Below, piece after piece: positions 18,912 through 28,524 of a stretch of DNA of 64,000 nt. Under the pieces are notes generated by a model, which had not been told where the DNA came from, ran no database searches, and saw only the letters and a program-made list of their open reading frames with translations. The position numbers were made by a program, and so were the translations under genes. This stretch comes from Archaeoglobaceae archaeon (GTDB taxonomy: Archaea; Halobacteriota; Archaeoglobi; Archaeoglobales; Archaeoglobaceae). Numbering within the stretch: position 1 is the stretch's first letter; the number at the start of each line of letters is the position of its first letter. The DNA is taken from the NCBI GenBank assembly GCA_027036775.1, contig JALWDS010000018.1, positions 1-64,000 on the forward strand, read 5' to 3'.

Positions 18912-19319
18912 CTACCCACCGTAAACGTATTTCTCAACGATCCCTTTTATCTTTCCATCCCTATCAACAATGACGATCCTCTTAGGTTTACCTTTAAACC
19001 TCATCTCAAGCAGACCATCTTTCCATTCGTGTTCGATGACTTCGTCCCATTCAACAAAACGACGCCCGATCTTAATCCCTTTCTCGTATATATAGCACCT
19101 TCTCGGCTTTAAGATTGTTAAAATCGTTACCATTGGGGTTATGGAAATCGAGGGGAGTATGTCAATCACGGTTTTCGAACTTCCACGAAGAGCTTCGATA
19201 AAAATTAGCAAAATTCCAATACCAACGCTGAGCGTGTATACTCCGATCGCAAGTAATTTAACATCACTCCTTATCCGCGGTTTTTCTACAGCCTCTGCAA
19301 TCTTCCTACCTTTATCCAT
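18912..19319 (-). CDS. Two-TM protein with bacterial-PH-like C-terminus
   Basis: Two hydrophobic segments, then 'RCYIYEKGIKIGRRFVEWDEVIEHEW...LEMRFKGKPKRIVI'. Confidence 0.55.
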   Translation of the reverse strand: MDKGRKIAEAVEKPRIRSDVKLLAIGVYTLSVGIGILLIFIEALRGSSKTVIDILPSISITPMVTILTILKPRRCYIYEKGIKIGRRFVEWDEVIEHEWKDGLLEMRFKGKPKRIVIVDRDGKIKGIVEKYVYGG

Positions 19320-19328
19320 ACAAAAATT

Positions 19329-19817
19329 TTAGATTGAAGTAACTTTGCTACCCCTCGCCATCGAAACGACTCCAGTCCTTGCAACCTCCTTTATGCCATA
19401 CTGCCTCATAAGATCGATGAACGCGTTGATCTTTTCCTCGTCACCTGTGATTTCAACTATGAAGCTGTCCCTTGCAACGTCAACTATTCTCGCCCTAAAT
19501 ATGTTCGCAATCTCCACTATTTCCCCCCTCTTATCCGGTGGAGCGTTAACCTTAACCAAAGCCAACTCCCTGTGAACGCTGTTATCAGTAACGTCGCTGA
19601 CCTTTATGACCTCTATGAGCTTGTTCAACTGCTTAACGACTTGTTCGACAGTTCTCTCATCCTCATCAACGACTATGGTCATCCTTGAGATGTCGTTTCT
19701 CTCGGTAGTTCCGACAGAGAGGCTTTCAATGTTGAACCCCCTCCTTCTGAAGAGGGATGAGACCCTTGCGAGAACTCCCGGTCTGTTCTCAACTAAAACC
19801 GCAATGAACTTCTTCAT
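19329..19817 (-). CDS. ilvN: Acetolactate synthase small subunit
   Basis: FIAVLVENRPGVLARVSSLFRRRGFNIESLSVG ACT domain. Confidence 0.97.
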   Translation of the reverse strand: MKKFIAVLVENRPGVLARVSSLFRRRGFNIESLSVGTTERNDISRMTIVVDEDERTVEQVVKQLNKLIEVIKVSDVTDNSVHRELALVKVNAPPDKRGEIVEIANIFRARIVDVARDSFIVEITGDEEKINAFIDLMRQYGIKEVARTGVVSMARGSKVTSI

Positions 19818-21472
19818 CCCAACACCTCCCTCAAAGACCTTCCGGGAGGAACGAAGGGGAAGACGTTCTCCTCAACTTCGACGTGGAAGTCTATGACGAC
19901 GGGTTTATCCACTTCAACCGCCTCCTTCAAAGCGTCTTCAACTTCGCTCGGCTTTTCAACGGTTATACCGTGAGCACCGAACCCTTTGGCAATCTTCTCG
20001 AAGCTCATCTCGGGATACCTCAATCGGGTTGCGGAATACCTCTTATCGTAAAAGAGTTCCTGCCACTGCCTGACCATTCCAAGGTATGCGTTGTTTAGTA
20101 TGCAGACTACGACGTTGATTCCGTAATCCACAGCGGTAGCCAGTTCCTGAATGTTCATGAGGAAGCTACCATCTCCGGCTATGTCTATGACGACCTTATC
20201 GGGATTTGCAACCTTCGCACCTATTGCAGCTGGAAATCCGAATCCCATCGTCCCCAGACCGCCAGAGGTTATAAACTGTCTGGGATACTTCACTTTGAAA
20301 TACTGAGCGGCCCACATCTGATTCTGTCCCACCTCGGTTGTCACTATAGCGTCTGGAAACATCTCGTAAACCTTTTCAACGACGTATTGGGGCTTTACAA
20401 CACCCTCCTTAAACTCGTATCTCAACGGATACTTCCTCCTAAGCTCGTTAACGTGATCAAACCACTCCTTCCTCGCCTTAAACTCTATCAGCTTTATCAT
20501 CTCCCTCAAAACGTGCTTCGCATCCCCCACTATGGGAACGTCAACCCTAACGTTCTTACCGATTTCGGCGGGATCGATGTCTATGTGAATTATCTTGGCG
20601 TTTGGAGCGAATTCGTCAAACCTTCCGACCGTTCTGTCGCTGAACCTACATCCAACCGCTATTATTAAATCCGCATCCATTACAGCCAAGTTCCCGTATT
20701 TGGTTCCGTGCATTCCTATAAACCCCAAGCAGAGAGGGTGTTCTTCAGGAATTGCACCCTTACCCATTAAGGTCGTTACTACAAATGCAGGAATCTTCTC
20801 GGCCAGCTCCAGAACCTCCGGATGGGCGTTGGAAATTCTAACGCCACCTCCAGCGAGTATTATGGGTCTTTCAGATTTCATTATGAGTTCCACCGCCCTC
20901 TTTATCTGCTTCGGATGACCCTGAATCTTTGGCTTGTAACCCCTGATCTCCACCCTCTCTGGATAGTCGAAATCGATTTCAGCTTGAGTCACGTCTTTGG
21001 GGAGGTCTATCAAAACGGGCCCGGGCCTTCCGGTTGAGGCTATGTGAAAGGCCTCCTTAACTATCTTCAAAATCTCCCTCTCGTCCGTAACGAGGTAGTT
21101 GTGCTTGGTTATGGGCATGGTTATGCCCGTTATGTCCGCCTCCTGAAAGGCGTCGTTGCCGATCATAGCCCTTGGAACTTGCCCCGTGAAAACTATTATT
21201 GGAGAGGAATCCATATATGCGGTCGCTATCCCCGTGACGGTGTTCGTAGCTCCGGGGCCGGAGGTTGCAAAGGCTATTCCGACCCTACCACTCGCCCTCG
21301 CATAACCGTCTGCCATATGCACAGCTCCTTGCTCGTGCCTTGCAAGGATGTGCCTTATGTTTGAATCGTAAAGGGCATCGTAGACTTCCATTATGGCTCC
21401 ACCCGGTATTCCAAAGGCTACTTCCACACCCTCCTTCTCCAAGGCTTTGACGATCGCATCTGCAACTCTCAT
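19814..21472 (-). CDS. ilvB: Acetolactate synthase large subunit
   Basis: ThDP enzyme; GIPGGAIMEVYDAL, GDGSFLMNIQELATAVDYGINVVVCILNN. Confidence 0.97.
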   Translation of the reverse strand: MRVADAIVKALEKEGVEVAFGIPGGAIMEVYDALYDSNIRHILARHEQGAVHMADGYARASGRVGIAFATSGPGATNTVTGIATAYMDSSPIIVFTGQVPRAMIGNDAFQEADITGITMPITKHNYLVTDEREILKIVKEAFHIASTGRPGPVLIDLPKDVTQAEIDFDYPERVEIRGYKPKIQGHPKQIKRAVELIMKSERPIILAGGGVRISNAHPEVLELAEKIPAFVVTTLMGKGAIPEEHPLCLGFIGMHGTKYGNLAVMDADLIIAVGCRFSDRTVGRFDEFAPNAKIIHIDIDPAEIGKNVRVDVPIVGDAKHVLREMIKLIEFKARKEWFDHVNELRRKYPLRYEFKEGVVKPQYVVEKVYEMFPDAIVTTEVGQNQMWAAQYFKVKYPRQFITSGGLGTMGFGFPAAIGAKVANPDKVVIDIAGDGSFLMNIQELATAVDYGINVVVCILNNAYLGMVRQWQELFYDKRYSATRLRYPEMSFEKIAKGFGAHGITVEKPSEVEDALKEAVEVDKPVVIDFHVEVEENVFPFVPPGRSLREVLG

Positions 21473-21600
21473 AGAAAAACACCTCTAAAAGAAGATGCCT
21501 TACTCTACCAAACCTACGACAATTGGGTTTGCGTGGACTTTAAGCATCGACCATGAGTGACATTAGCAATATATATACCTTACCCTCAAAGTTTCTTCGA

Positions 21601-23511
21601 ATGATCGAGGAGTTCGTGGAGAAACTGAAAAGATCGATAGAGATTGAAAGGAAAGCTCAGATAGAGGCGATGCTAAACGAGATTAAGCGGTTGAGCGGTG
21701 AGGAAAGGGAAAGAAGGGGAAACGCAATTCTAAACCTCAACGGTAAGATCGTGGATGAGGAGTTCGGTTACAAGCTCGTTAAATACGGGAGGAGGAGAAA
21801 GATAGTTACGAACATAAACGTCGGCGATCTCGTTCTCGTAAGCAGGGGAAATCCTTTGAAGAGCGATCTCGTAGGTGTGGTTGCTGAAAAGGGTGAGAGA
21901 TACTTGGTCGTAGCTTTGGAAAACGTTCCGAACTGGGCTTTGAAGGACGTTAGAATTGACCTCTACGCCAACGACGTGACTTTCAGGAGGTGGCTCGAAA
22001 ACCTTGAAAATCTCAGAGAAAGTGGATTTAAAGCTTTGAAACTCGCTTTGGGTTTGGAAAAGCCAAAAAAATGCGAAAAAGTTGAATTCGAACCTTTCGA
22101 TAGAAGTCTAAACCACAGCCAGATCAGAGCGGTTTCCTTAGCCTTGGGAAGCGATTTCTTTCTCATACACGGTCCCTTCGGGACAGGAAAGACGCGAACC
22201 TTGGCTGAGGTCGTGAGACAGGAGGTCAAAAGGGGGAACAGGGTTTTGGCGACTGCGGAAAGCAACGTAGCGGTAGACAACCTCGTTGAGCTTTTAAAGG
22301 ACCTGAACGTGGTTAGGTTGGGTCATCCCTCAAGGGTTACTCAGGATCTGAGGTTAAAAACGCTTTCCGCGAGGGTTAGGGAGCACGAGATGTATGGGGA
22401 GGTTGAGGAGTTGAGGAGAAAGGCCGAGAGACTCATGGGTTTAAGAGAGAGGTTCAGAAAGCCAACCCCAGCTCTGAGGAGGGGATTGAGCGATGACGAA
22501 ATTTTGGAACTCGCTGAAAAAAAGAGAGGAGCGAGAGGGGTTTCGTGGAAGGTGGTAAGGTCCATGGCGGAGTGGATAAAGTTGAACAGATTGATAGACG
22601 AAATCCTTGAGAGAGCGAGGAGAATGGAAGAGAACATTGCCAAAGAGATAGTAGAAAGCGCGGACGTCGTTCTTGCAACTAACTCGACTGCTTTTACCAT
22701 CGACTGTTATTTCGACGTTGCGGTGATAGACGAGGCCACTCAATCCACTATTCCAAGCGTTCTGATACCTATAAACAAGGCCGACAAGTTCGTTCTGGCT
22801 GGGGACCACAAGCAACTTCCCCCTACGGTTTTGAAAGCCGAAGAGCTTAAAAAGACCTTGTTCGAAATTTTAATTGAGATGTATGTGGATCACTCCGTGA
22901 TGCTCGAGGTTCAGTATAGGATGAACGAAAAGCTCATGGATTTTCCGAACAGGGAATTTTACGATGGAAAACTCAAAGCCCATGAGAGCGTTAGGAACAT
23001 AACCCTAAAAGATTTGGGGGTTAAAAACGCAAGGTGGAGGGTTTTAGACCCAAAAGAGGTTTTAGTTTTCATCGACACTTCTAAGTGTCCGAACAGGTGG
23101 GAAAGGCAGAGAAGGGGCTCGACCTCGAGGGAGAACGAGCTTGAAGCGAGGATTGTTAAGAGGGTCGTTGAAGGACTCAAGAGGATAGGCGTTCAAAGGG
23201 AATGGATAGGAGTCATAACACCATACGACGATCAGGTCGATCTCCTCAGGACTTTGGTTGATGTAGAGGTCAACACCGTTGACGGCTATCAGGGAAGGGA
23301 GAAGGAGGTTGTAATAGTTTCCTTCGTCAGGAGCAACAGAAGGGGAGATATTGGTTTTTTGGAGGACTTGAGAAGGTTAAACGTGGCTTTGACGAGGGCC
23401 AAGAGAAAGCTGGTTTTGATTGGAGACAGCGAAACCCTTTCGTCTCACGAAACCTATTCGAGGTTGATAGGGTTCGTTAAAAAAGAGGGTTTTTTCGTTA
23501 GCTACTGCTAA
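21601..23511 (+). CDS. SF1 helicase, IGHMBP2/Upf1-like
   Basis: GPFGTGKTRTLAEVV, VIDEATQSTIPS, AGDHKQLPPTV, VDGYQGREKEVVIVSFVRS, LNVALTRAKRKL. Confidence 0.92.
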   Translation: MIEEFVEKLKRSIEIERKAQIEAMLNEIKRLSGEERERRGNAILNLNGKIVDEEFGYKLVKYGRRRKIVTNINVGDLVLVSRGNPLKSDLVGVVAEKGERYLVVALENVPNWALKDVRIDLYANDVTFRRWLENLENLRESGFKALKLALGLEKPKKCEKVEFEPFDRSLNHSQIRAVSLALGSDFFLIHGPFGTGKTRTLAEVVRQEVKRGNRVLATAESNVAVDNLVELLKDLNVVRLGHPSRVTQDLRLKTLSARVREHEMYGEVEELRRKAERLMGLRERFRKPTPALRRGLSDDEILELAEKKRGARGVSWKVVRSMAEWIKLNRLIDEILERARRMEENIAKEIVESADVVLATNSTAFTIDCYFDVAVIDEATQSTIPSVLIPINKADKFVLAGDHKQLPPTVLKAEELKKTLFEILIEMYVDHSVMLEVQYRMNEKLMDFPNREFYDGKLKAHESVRNITLKDLGVKNARWRVLDPKEVLVFIDTSKCPNRWERQRRGSTSRENELEARIVKRVVEGLKRIGVQREWIGVITPYDDQVDLLRTLVDVEVNTVDGYQGREKEVVIVSFVRSNRRGDIGFLEDLRRLNVALTRAKRKLVLIGDSETLSSHETYSRLIGFVKKEGFFVSYC

Positions 23512-24182
23512 ATCTCCAAACTCTCCCCCGGATTTAACACTACAACCTTAACTCCCAACTTTTCAGCTTCTACCTTAAACTCCTCCGGGTTTTGCTTTAT
23601 AGGCGGGAAGGTGTTGTAGTGCATGGGTATAACTATTTCGGGCTTTAAAAGCTCGATAGCCTTCAGAGCGGTTTTTGGTGACATTGTGTAAAATCCGCCT
23701 ATCGGAAGTAAGGCCACCTTCGGCTTGTATATCTCACCAATCAGAGCCATGTCCATGAAAACATCGGTGTCTCCCGCATGGTAAACCGAAACGTCATCCT
23801 CGACGACGTAGCCAACGGCCTTACCTCCGCTCAGAATCTCGTCGCCCACTAAATCCGCTGAATGGACGGCGTTGACCATGCTTATCTTTACCCCGTCGTA
23901 ATCCAAGGTCCCACCTACGTTCATCCCCACAACCTTGCAACCCTTTTTGCTTAAATAAACCGCAAGCTCGTAAACTGCCACTATTGGTGCGTCGCATCTC
24001 TGCGATATTTCGACCGCATCTCCAAGATGATCCCCATGTCCGTGCGTGACGAGTATTAGATCGACGTCTATCTCACCCGGTTTGGCCTTCGCCATAGGAT
24101 TTCCGCTCAGGAAGGGATCCACGATTATCCTCTTCCTACCCTCCAGCAGAAAACACGCGTGACCCAACCACGTTATCTTCAT
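23508..24182 (-). CDS. Metal-dependent hydrolase, UPF0173-like MBL fold
   Basis: ITWLGHACFLLEG, VTHGHGDHLGDAVEI, YHAGDTDVFMDM, PMHYNTFPPI. Confidence 0.92.
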   Translation of the reverse strand: MKITWLGHACFLLEGRKRIIVDPFLSGNPMAKAKPGEIDVDLILVTHGHGDHLGDAVEISQRCDAPIVAVYELAVYLSKKGCKVVGMNVGGTLDYDGVKISMVNAVHSADLVGDEILSGGKAVGYVVEDDVSVYHAGDTDVFMDMALIGEIYKPKVALLPIGGFYTMSPKTALKAIELLKPEIVIPMHYNTFPPIKQNPEEFKVEAEKLGVKVVVLNPGESLEI

Positions 24183-24251
24183 GAAATACGGTAAAAGCTT
24201 TCAAGTAAAAACCTTTCGCAAACGTTTTATTGAGTTGGTCGAACTCGGGGC

Positions 24252-24635
24252 ATGAGAAGGGTTTTGTTCATTTTGGTTTTCTGCTTGCTCGTTACGGGAT
24301 GCGTTTCCCAAAAACAGAACAACGTAACACCCCGAGCGACCAACTGCAGTTATTCGAAGGTGGAGGTTTACTTCTACTACTCTCCCTACTGTCCGCACTG
24401 CGAAAGGGTTTTGCCCTACATAAATGAGCTTAGGGAGAAGTATAGGGACGTTAAGTGGATATACTGCAACGTGAGCGGGAACGTATCCAAGGCTTGCTAC
24501 AAATACGCATACTACATTGTCGGAACTCCAACTGTCGTAGTCCACTACGGTAACGTAACCTTATCACTGGTTGGAGAGAGGGACGTGATGGGACTCGAGA
24601 AGGTTATAAAGAGCTTGGCATGTTGCGAAAGGTAG
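24252..24635 (+). CDS. Secreted thioredoxin-like lipoprotein
   Basis: Lipobox LLVTGC; 'YYSPYCPHCERVLPYI' CPHC motif; cis-Pro 'VGTPTVVV'. Confidence 0.85.
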   Translation: MRRVLFILVFCLLVTGCVSQKQNNVTPRATNCSYSKVEVYFYYSPYCPHCERVLPYINELREKYRDVKWIYCNVSGNVSKACYKYAYYIVGTPTVVVHYGNVTLSLVGERDVMGLEKVIKSLACCER

Positions 24636-24952
24636 TTTGCTCAATCGGTTTAGCTCTGTGTTGGTATCTGTTATATTTAACGGAATACGTGGGAATCTGC
24701 TTGGGCCACTGCGAATCCTTCAATTACCTTCTCGGTTCCGCTTGGTTCCTCTTGGGAATTGTAGTCGAAAGGGATAGGATCGTTAAGTTTTGGGCTATTC
24801 TGGGATTGATCGGTATAGCCTACTTCGTCATTAGGGAGTTTTTCGAGGGTTTTTGTTTTTACTGCACCGTTCTGCACGTTTTGGGTTTGATTGCAATTCT
24901 CAGTCTGAAAACAGATCGGGAGTTAAAAAAACGTCGTCGCAAGGCTCGTTGA
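24620..24952 (+). CDS. Small VKOR-family-like membrane protein
   Basis: ~110 aa, hydrophobic; 'CLGHCESFNYLLGSAWFLLG' and 'FCFYCTVLHVLGL' (CXXC + VLH) as in VKOR. Confidence 0.7.
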   Translation: MLRKVVCSIGLALCWYLLYLTEYVGICLGHCESFNYLLGSAWFLLGIVVERDRIVKFWAILGLIGIAYFVIREFFEGFCFYCTVLHVLGLIAILSLKTDRELKKRRRKAR

Positions 24953-25721
24953 CTATTTTAGTCTCTACAACCCTACCGTATGTTTTCCAAGCCTCCCTAA
25001 CCTCTTTAATATCTCCGAAAGCGGTAAAGCAGGGGCCGTTACCAGATAGACCGCAGAAGCAATCTAAATCCCTCACAACTTCGACTATCTCGATCGGATA
25101 ACCTATGGCTTTGCAGTAGTGGAGGGTGTTGAGATACATCGCCTCCCTGTATCTACCCACCTTCGTTAATTCGAACGCCCTCTTAACGAGTTCAACGTCC
25201 TCCCTTATCCTTTCGAGATTTACCTCCCCCCTGTCGAATTCGGGTATTAAAACTACCGCCCTACTCCTTTTAAACTCCCATCTGATTATCTTCCTATCCA
25301 AATTGTTCGTCAGAACGATACCTCCCAAAAGAGAGGCCGATGCATCATCAAATGCACCGGTGTAGCTTATACCGCATTTTAAAGATAGTTCCGCATTTAA
25401 ATTGAGGATTTCCCATGCATTTAAAGGCTTTGATAGGTGTTTGAAGATCGCGAGGAGTAGTGCGTTTAAGAATGCGGAACTGCTACCCAACCCCCCCTTC
25501 TTTGGTATCTCGCTTTCGACCTCAACGACAGCGTTTAATTTGAACCTATCGAGCACGAATTCGAGAACCTTATCTCTTTTCTCAACGCCGTTTTCGATGA
25601 GAATACTCTCTTTCGAATCGAAATCCGCTTTCAACCTCATCTTCAAGTCCAAAGCGAAGGCACATCCGTAGCCTATTGCCAAAGCGTTAATTACGGTTCC
25701 CGCTGAGTATGTTTGTATCAT
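24900..25721 (-). CDS. aroK: Archaeal GHMP-type shikimate kinase
   Basis: IPKKGGLGSSSAFLNALLLA, ISYTGAFDDASASLLGG, GNGPCFTAFG. Confidence 0.88.
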   Translation of the reverse strand: MIQTYSAGTVINALAIGYGCAFALDLKMRLKADFDSKESILIENGVEKRDKVLEFVLDRFKLNAVVEVESEIPKKGGLGSSSAFLNALLLAIFKHLSKPLNAWEILNLNAELSLKCGISYTGAFDDASASLLGGIVLTNNLDRKIIRWEFKRSRAVVLIPEFDRGEVNLERIREDVELVKRAFELTKVGRYREAMYLNTLHYCKAIGYPIEIVEVVRDLDCFCGLSGNGPCFTAFGDIKEVREAWKTYGRVVETKIVNEPCDDVFLTPDLFSD

Positions 25722-25771
25722 CGGTTGCGGTGGAGGGGATGGTTATTTAACGGTTTGCGACAACTCCACAT

Positions 25772-26422
25772 ATGGATCCGTATGAGGAGAAGAGGAGAAG
25801 GATGGTCGAGAGGTTGAGGGAAGAGCTAAACATCAGTGATAAGGTTGCGAGAGCCATGATGAAGGTTCCTCGCCACCTTTTCGTCCCCAAAAATTACGAG
25901 AGAGAAGCTTACGTCGATACACCCCTACCCATAGGTTTCGGACAAACGATTAGTGCACCTCACATGGTGGCAATAATGTGCGAGCTCTTGGACTTGAAGG
26001 AGGGGGAGAAGGTTTTGGAGGTTGGTGGAGGGAGCGGTTACCATTGTGCGGTTGTTGCGGAGATAGTTGGGAAGAAGGGGAAGGTCATAGCGATAGAGAG
26101 GATTCCGGAGTTGGCTGAAAGGGCGAGGCAGGTCTTAAAACTCCTTGGCTACGACAACGTCAAAATAGTTGTAGGGGACGGGACGAAGGGTTATCCAGAA
26201 GATGCTCCATACGACAAGATATACGTTACCGCGTCCGCTCCAGACGTTCCCAAACCTCTGCTGGATCAATTAAAGCCCGGTGGGAGGATGGTCATACCGA
26301 TAGGTAGATACGAGCAATACCTCTACATCGTAGATAAAGACGAGAAGGGGAACGTTCGTAAGAGGATTTGGGGGCCGGTTAGGTTCGTTCTGCTCGTGGG
26401 AGAATACGGATTCAAGGACTAA
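25772..26422 (+). CDS. pcm: Protein-L-isoaspartate O-methyltransferase
   Basis: VPRHLFVP, PLPIGFGQTISAPHMVA, VLEVGGGSGYHCAVVAEIVG. Confidence 0.96.
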   Translation: MDPYEEKRRRMVERLREELNISDKVARAMMKVPRHLFVPKNYEREAYVDTPLPIGFGQTISAPHMVAIMCELLDLKEGEKVLEVGGGSGYHCAVVAEIVGKKGKVIAIERIPELAERARQVLKLLGYDNVKIVVGDGTKGYPEDAPYDKIYVTASAPDVPKPLLDQLKPGGRMVIPIGRYEQYLYIVDKDEKGNVRKRIWGPVRFVLLVGEYGFKD

Positions 26423-26805
26423 ATCATCTCGTCCTCTATCTCTATCCTCTTGAGTTCCCTCAGATAGCCGACTCTAACACCGCTCTCTTTGGCCATCCTT
26501 CTCAAGTTCTTGTCGTTAGTTATCAAAACGCAGTTCTTGGACCTCGCAAGTTCTATCAACGCCAAATCGGTTCCGCTCGCCTCAACATCCACAACCTCGC
26601 AGTATCTTTCAATTAAACTCAAAGCGAACTTCGAAGCCAACCTTTCCTTTCCAGTCAGAGAAATTTTCAACCTCTCCAACTCCTCAACGACCTTTGAGGG
26701 GACGTAGAACTTCTTGAATCCCAGCTCCCTTAACTGAGAAAATACATCCACCTTTTCAAGAAAGGAATACATTAGAACGTTCGTATCTATCACCGCACAT
26801 CTCAT
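26419..26805 (-). CDS. PIN-domain nuclease (Fcf1/Utp24-like)
   Basis: [34 protein letters not shown]; start MRCAVIDTN overlaps the aIF2-gamma stop by 4 bp. Confidence 0.85.
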   Translation of the reverse strand: MRCAVIDTNVLMYSFLEKVDVFSQLRELGFKKFYVPSKVVEELERLKISLTGKERLASKFALSLIERYCEVVDVEASGTDLALIELARSKNCVLITNDKNLRRMAKESGVRVGYLRELKRIEIEDEMI

Positions 26806-28022
26806 ACTATTGTTCCAGCCCCTATGAGCCTCCACCTTCCTCCAACTCTTCTGCTTATTGCAACCCTGTCCCCCTTCTCCGCACAAACCGGTCTCTTCAG
26901 CTTCACCTCAACGACGTCGTCTCTCGCTGAAGTCACCTTTGCAACCGTCACAGCGGTTCCGACGACGAGCATCAAGTCCTCGTTCATCTTTATGCTTTCA
27001 ACCCTAACGTCCTCCTCCAACCCAACTACCCTCTCCAAAAGCTTTACCTCCATCGTGAATTCCGTTAAAACGTCTGGCAAGTGGTCTGGAATTCCCAAAA
27101 CGTTCCCAACCAACCTGTCGCTTTTTGTGAGGTAGGGATCGAGCTTAGTCGCTACGCCTATCAATCCACCGGGAGTGGCTTCATCGACGAACCTCCCAGA
27201 CGCCATTATGCTCGTCACCTCGGTTCTCAGAGGTTGCCATGCACCCCTCTCATCCCTTATCCCGGGTCTGATCTCTATCTCGTCTCCAACCCTCAACCTC
27301 CCTCTTGCAAGGGAACCTCCCACTACACCCCCCATCAGATCCTCCGGTTTCGTCCCGGGTTTGTTGACGTCGAAGCTCCTTGCGATGTGCATGAGTGGTG
27401 GTGAATCCAAATCCCTTTCGGGGGTTGGAATTGTCTCCTCAATAGCCTGAATCAACGCGTCTATGTTTATCCTCTGCTGTGCGGATATGGGTATTATCGG
27501 TGCGTTCTCAGCTATCGTCCCCTTCACGAACTCCTTGATTTCCCTGTAGTTTTCCAACACCCTCTCCTTGCTAACCGTGTCTATCTTGTTTTGAGCTATA
27601 ACTATCTTATCCACACCGATTATCTCCAAAGCCATTAAGTGTTCTCTCGTTTGAGGTCGAGGACATTTCTCATTCGCTGCAATAACAAGAACCGCACCGT
27701 CCATCAGAGCTGCTCCGCTCAACATGGTGGCCATCAACATCTCGTGACCCGGAGCGTCCACAAATGAGACTGTTCTCAGTATCTCGGTTTCAACTCCGTG
27801 AATTGGGCAGACCTTTTCCGTCGTGTAAGCCTCGGGCTCCTTGCATTTAGGACATTTCCTAAAGGTTGCATCTGCATAACCCAACCTTATCGTTATACCC
27901 CTCTTCAGCTCTTCACTGTGTCTGTCCGCCCATACCCCAGTTAGAGCGTAAACCAGCGTGGTCTTACCGTGATCAACGTGACCGACCATTCCGATATTTA
28001 CCTCTGGCAAGGGCTCTTCCAT
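26802..28022 (-). CDS. Translation initiation factor aIF2 subunit gamma
   Basis: [45 protein letters not shown]...CPIHG. Confidence 0.97.
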   Translation of the reverse strand: MEEPLPEVNIGMVGHVDHGKTTLVYALTGVWADRHSEELKRGITIRLGYADATFRKCPKCKEPEAYTTEKVCPIHGVETEILRTVSFVDAPGHEMLMATMLSGAALMDGAVLVIAANEKCPRPQTREHLMALEIIGVDKIVIAQNKIDTVSKERVLENYREIKEFVKGTIAENAPIIPISAQQRINIDALIQAIEETIPTPERDLDSPPLMHIARSFDVNKPGTKPEDLMGGVVGGSLARGRLRVGDEIEIRPGIRDERGAWQPLRTEVTSIMASGRFVDEATPGGLIGVATKLDPYLTKSDRLVGNVLGIPDHLPDVLTEFTMEVKLLERVVGLEEDVRVESIKMNEDLMLVVGTAVTVAKVTSARDDVVEVKLKRPVCAEKGDRVAISRRVGGRWRLIGAGTIV

Positions 28023-28080
28023 GATCTCGCTTTACCTCTACACTTCTTTTATAAGTTTTGATTACCAAACGTTGCTACTC

Positions 28081-28100
28081 AAATCAAAAGCTTTTGATTT
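28081..28100. repeat. 20-bp perfect palindrome AAATCAAAAGCTTTTGATTT
   Basis: Direct reading; lies between the 28099..28368 gene and the aIF2-gamma gene. Confidence 0.9.
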
Positions 28101-28368
28101 AAATTGACTTCCAACCTTCCAAACCCCTAACGAAGATGAACAAGCCGAACCCGATTAGTCCAATCGCTATCAGATATTCTTGGATGTGCCTCAGTAGGGG
28201 AGGATTTACAAGATATATAACGCCCCCAATCACGAAAGTCGCCCCGACGAGCATTAAAGCGAGAGAACTTATTTTATATGGTTTAATTATTTTAATTTCC
28301 CTTTCTTCAATGACAAAAATCGAATCGAGCAAAAACCCTACGCCCGTGCCGATAAACATGCATGCCAC
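28099..28368 (-). CDS. Small membrane protein, hypothetical
   Basis: Three hydrophobic segments in 89 aa. Confidence 0.55.
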   Translation of the reverse strand: MACMFIGTGVGFLLDSIFVIEEREIKIIKPYKISSLALMLVGATFVIGGVIYLVNPPLLRHIQEYLIAIGLIGFGLFIFVRGLEGWKSI

Positions 28369-28524
28369 AAAAGCGGTTGGATATTCAAGTGCGAGAAGAA
28401 ATCCTACCTATGAACATCGCTGGTAGAAAAAATACTCGTTTTCTCTTCTTTTCGGGCATACCGTTTTGTTACCTTTATTTTGATTTAAAATTTTTGATAA
28501 AGGAGAGACTCGAAAGGAAAAAAT

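Noticed and set aside
23508-24182. MBL-fold proteins (12813..13430 and 23508..24182) as possible novel nucleases
   Set aside because: Motifs fit ordinary glyoxalase II-like and UPF0173 hydrolases; no beta-CASP domain.
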